52,781 bases of DNA from an uncultured Prevotella sp. Lineage in GTDB: Bacteria; Bacteroidota; Bacteroidia; Bacteroidales; Bacteroidaceae. Position 1 is the stretch's first letter, and each line of letters starts with the position of its first letter. A model generated the notes under the pieces. It did not search any database. It saw nothing but the letters and a program-made list of their open reading frames with translations, and had not been told where the DNA came from. The stretch covers positions 1 to 52,781 of the forward strand of contig NZ_CAMJFM010000018.1 in assembly GCF_946404925.1 (NCBI RefSeq), read 5' to 3'. The position numbers were made by a program, and so were the translations under genes. Positions 50,810-52,781 of this stretch are shown piece after piece.

Positions 50810-52360
50810 TTAGTGTCCCCCGGGACCGCTGTTGCCACCGCTATAGGTACTCAGGGTTACTGTAGAACCGCCGCTGACGGTGCAGCCGATGTTGGCCATT
50901 CCGCCGAAGTACTCTGTGCCGCCGCTGACGGTGACGCCCGACTTCAGGCTTGGGGTCGATGTGGTATAGACGACGAGTTGCTGACTGCTGCCGCCTTGGT
51001 TGCCGCCGGGACCTCCGCCGCCAGGGCCGCCCTGGTTGCCGCCTGACGATGAGCTGGCGGGTGTCTTGAAGGCGAGTGCGAGGTCGCTGCCGTTATAGAG
51101 CGCATGCCAGCTGCTGGCTGTCCACGACGAGACCGACTTGCAGGTACCGCCGCTGATGCTGGCTCCGCTTTCCAAACCGCCTACGGCGATGATGGTACCG
51201 CCGGTGATGTAGAGTTTCTTCTGCTCCTCGCTGTTGGCATCGATGGCTACTTCGGGCGAAGAGGCTCCGATGGCATAGACCACGCCGCCCTTGACGTAAC
51301 AGTTGCCGTTGGCGTCGATACCATCATTATTAGTAGAACGCGCGTACACGTAGCCGCTGCTGATTGTTAGATCCTGAGCTGCATTAATAGCATCGTCGTA
51401 GGCATTGACGATCACTTGACCACCTGTTATGTTAAGGGCACCCTTACTCTCTATGCCCTCGCTCTTTGAGCAGGTAACATTGAGCGTGCCACCCTCGATA
51501 TAGATATTTCCGCTATCCTCATCCTCGTGGTCGGTGGTCTCACCGGTAGAGCTGTCGCCGTCAAGCTCGCATTGTATGCCTTCGTCGCCCACTCCGCTGA
51601 TGTTTATCTCGCCACTCTCCATCAAGAAGTACTCGTTACACGAAATGCCATCGCTAACGGCCGATGTCACATTGATAGTGGCATTCTTTACAGTGATGTA
51701 GTCGCCTGCTTTGATGGCATGTTTCACGTTGCCAACAACGTTCAGCGTACCTTTCTGGGCAAACTCGGCGTGTCCCTTGATGTAGAGACAGCCTTTCTGC
51801 GAGCCGCTGGAGGCATCGCTGAGCGTGTTGGTAGTGCCTGAAACAATCTTTACCTTAATGCGTTTGCCGTTCATAATGTTGATGGCAGCTCCGCTATATA
51901 CCGGAGTGGTGTTTGTCAGAGTCAGACCATTCAGTTCGATGGTGGCCTTGTAAGAGCCTGACATGTAGAACTCGCCATCGGTACTCGTGCCCGACAGTGT
52001 ATAGGTAATCTCTTCGGCCACGTCACTACTTTGCTCGATAGAGACGTGGGCGCCACTGACGGTAGGAGTGACATACTGGGCGATGTTGCCTGCCACGGTG
52101 ACGGTGGCTGTAGAGCCGTTATATGTTACACCGATACTGCCGTCGGTCACCTCCGTCTCGTCTACTGTCATCGCGCTGATGTCGCTCAGCGTGAAGGCTT
52201 TGTTCATGATGGTCAGCGTGGTGCCGTCGGTGTAGGTCATCTCTCCGCATTGCGAGGCCGGAAACAGATAGGTCACGCTGCCCACCTGTACGTTCAGCGT
52301 CTGAGCCGTTGCCGCTATCGTCAGCAACAGCGCGGTCAGGAGTGCATATATCTTCTTCAT
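50810..52360 (-). CDS. Cthe_2159-type beta-helix protein, secreted
   Basis: This 516-residue protein has a cleavable signal peptide (LTIAATAQT) and no lipobox. An N-terminal module (about residues 22-75; FPASQCGEMTYTDGTTLTI, KAFTLSDISAMTVDETEV) is similar to one in the small partner gene. Then comes the beta-helix with YDDAINAAQDLTISSG, NDGIDANGNCYVKGG and PEVAIDANSEEQKKLYITGG, as in the 29317-31077 protein. A Gly/Pro-rich linker (GGPGGGGPGGNQGG) and the end NSGPGGH follow. The shared GPGG-(W)-H end suggests a common sorting or anchoring signal. It overlaps the partner stop by 4 bp. Confidence 0.87.
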   Translation of the reverse strand: MKKIYALLTALLLTIAATAQTLNVQVGSVTYLFPASQCGEMTYTDGTTLTIMNKAFTLSDISAMTVDETEVTDGSIGVTYNGSTATVTVAGNIAQYVTPTVSGAHVSIEQSSDVAEEITYTLSGTSTDGEFYMSGSYKATIELNGLTLTNTTPVYSGAAINIMNGKRIKVKIVSGTTNTLSDASSGSQKGCLYIKGHAEFAQKGTLNVVGNVKHAIKAGDYITVKNATINVTSAVSDGISCNEYFLMESGEINISGVGDEGIQCELDGDSSTGETTDHEDEDSGNIYIEGGTLNVTCSKSEGIESKGALNITGGQVIVNAYDDAINAAQDLTISSGYVYARSTNNDGIDANGNCYVKGGVVYAIGASSPEVAIDANSEEQKKLYITGGTIIAVGGLESGASISGGTCKSVSSWTASSWHALYNGSDLALAFKTPASSSSGGNQGGPGGGGPGGNQGGSSQQLVVYTTSTPSLKSGVTVSGGTEYFGGMANIGCTVSGGSTVTLSTYSGGNSGPGGH

Positions 52361-52728
52361 TTCACTGCGATTTTTTGGGTTCCACTCTTCGTCTTTATCA
52401 CATATACGCCCTTCCTCAGCTGGTCTTTCTGCACCTTGCGTCCGTTCAGGTCGTAGATTTCAGTGGCGTCGCTCAGTTCCTGGGCGCTGATAGCCTTGAT
52501 GCCCGTCGTTTCGTTAGAAGTCGAGAAGTACATCTTGCTCAGGTTCGAGAGCGTGAACTGCTGGCTGCCTGCTGTCAGCGTCGTTCCAGAGATTGTGATG
52601 CTCAGCGACGATGCCTCGACGGAAATCTTCGCCCCGTCGGTCGTCTCAAAGGTCAGATAGGTATAGTTGTCGGCATGAACGGCCAATGCTCCCATCATCA
52701 TCAATAGTGATACAATAAATTTCTTCAT
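52357..52728 (-). CDS. Small secreted partner of the Cthe_2159-type protein
   Basis: This 123-residue protein has a signal peptide (LAVHAD). A module LTFETTDGAKISVEASSLSI ... QQFTLSNLSKMYFS resembles the N-terminal module of the next protein. The Prevotella-type tail IYDLNGRKVQKDQLRKGVYVIKTKSGTQKIAVK ends it. The 4-bp ATGA overlap couples it to the next gene. No function is known. The remaining 53 bp to the right edge hold no recognisable gene or promoter. Confidence 0.75.
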   Translation of the reverse strand: MKKFIVSLLMMMGALAVHADNYTYLTFETTDGAKISVEASSLSITISGTTLTAGSQQFTLSNLSKMYFSTSNETTGIKAISAQELSDATEIYDLNGRKVQKDQLRKGVYVIKTKSGTQKIAVK

Positions 52729-52781
52729 ATCCTAAAATCCGCAAGCAATCTCAATGGCAATCTCAATTGCAGTAAAGAGCT

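Overview
The window looks like a Bacteroidales chromosome segment, most probably Prevotella or Segatella. Three things point there. Two SusC/SusD pairs are present. At least a dozen promoters carry the Bacteroidetes -7 element TAnnTTTG, four of them with a TTTG or ATTG -33 element exactly 20 bp away. Several secreted proteins end in the short tail of the type (I/V)YxLNGxxV...GxYIVxGKK that is common in Prevotella. No rRNA, tRNA, CRISPR array, transposase or prophage gene was seen.

Positions 1-2163 hold the end of an unidentified plus-strand gene, then a two-gene minus-strand unit of an ATP-grasp ligase and an alpha/beta-hydrolase esterase.

Positions 2163-23400 hold two large minus-strand operons. 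Operon A (10870 to 2163) encodes a PstS-like binding protein, SusC, SusD, a lipoprotein with a FixH/YtkA-like C-terminus, and a TonB-dependent receptor with the CxxxM signature of the copper receptor OprC. Operon B (23125 to 11131) encodes an M14 carboxypeptidase, SusC, SusD, an M20 amidohydrolase, an Ntn-hydrolase and an S9 peptidase, which makes a peptide uptake and degradation locus. Both operons start with the same promoter block, the same ATACCA-N6-TGGTAT dyad at identical spacing, and a matching small leader ORF very rich in Met and Cys. They therefore look like one regulon joining copper(-peptide) uptake to peptide scavenging. This is the most novel system in the window.

Positions 23400-33000: an SLC13 permease on the minus strand, then a divergent plus-strand operon (Sel1 protein, VTC-type polyphosphate polymerase, DUF4956 membrane protein, DUF2490 outer-membrane protein, Cthe_2159-type beta-helix lipoprotein). 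A second Cthe_2159-type lipoprotein and a LytS/LytTR two-component pair follow. This looks like a cell-surface biogenesis locus with its own sensor.

Positions 33000-42850 are mixed. They contain a Gfo/Idh oxidoreductase, msrA, a GH43-like protein, a carboxylesterase, a MarR plus ferredoxin-type membrane protein operon, a GH10 xylanase divergent from a MATE exporter, and then a scar where a DUF6377-type regulator and a GH13 amylase are both missing their 5' ends head to head.

Positions 42850-52781 are all on the minus strand. They contain two small units built alike (hairpin promoter, small enzyme, beta-galactosidase-type GH), a glutathione peroxidase-nitroreductase fusion, flavodoxin with DUF2023, a truncated methyltransferase fragment, and a third Cthe_2159-type protein behind a small partner gene.

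All identifications were made by reading the sequence and recalling families. No database search was run.
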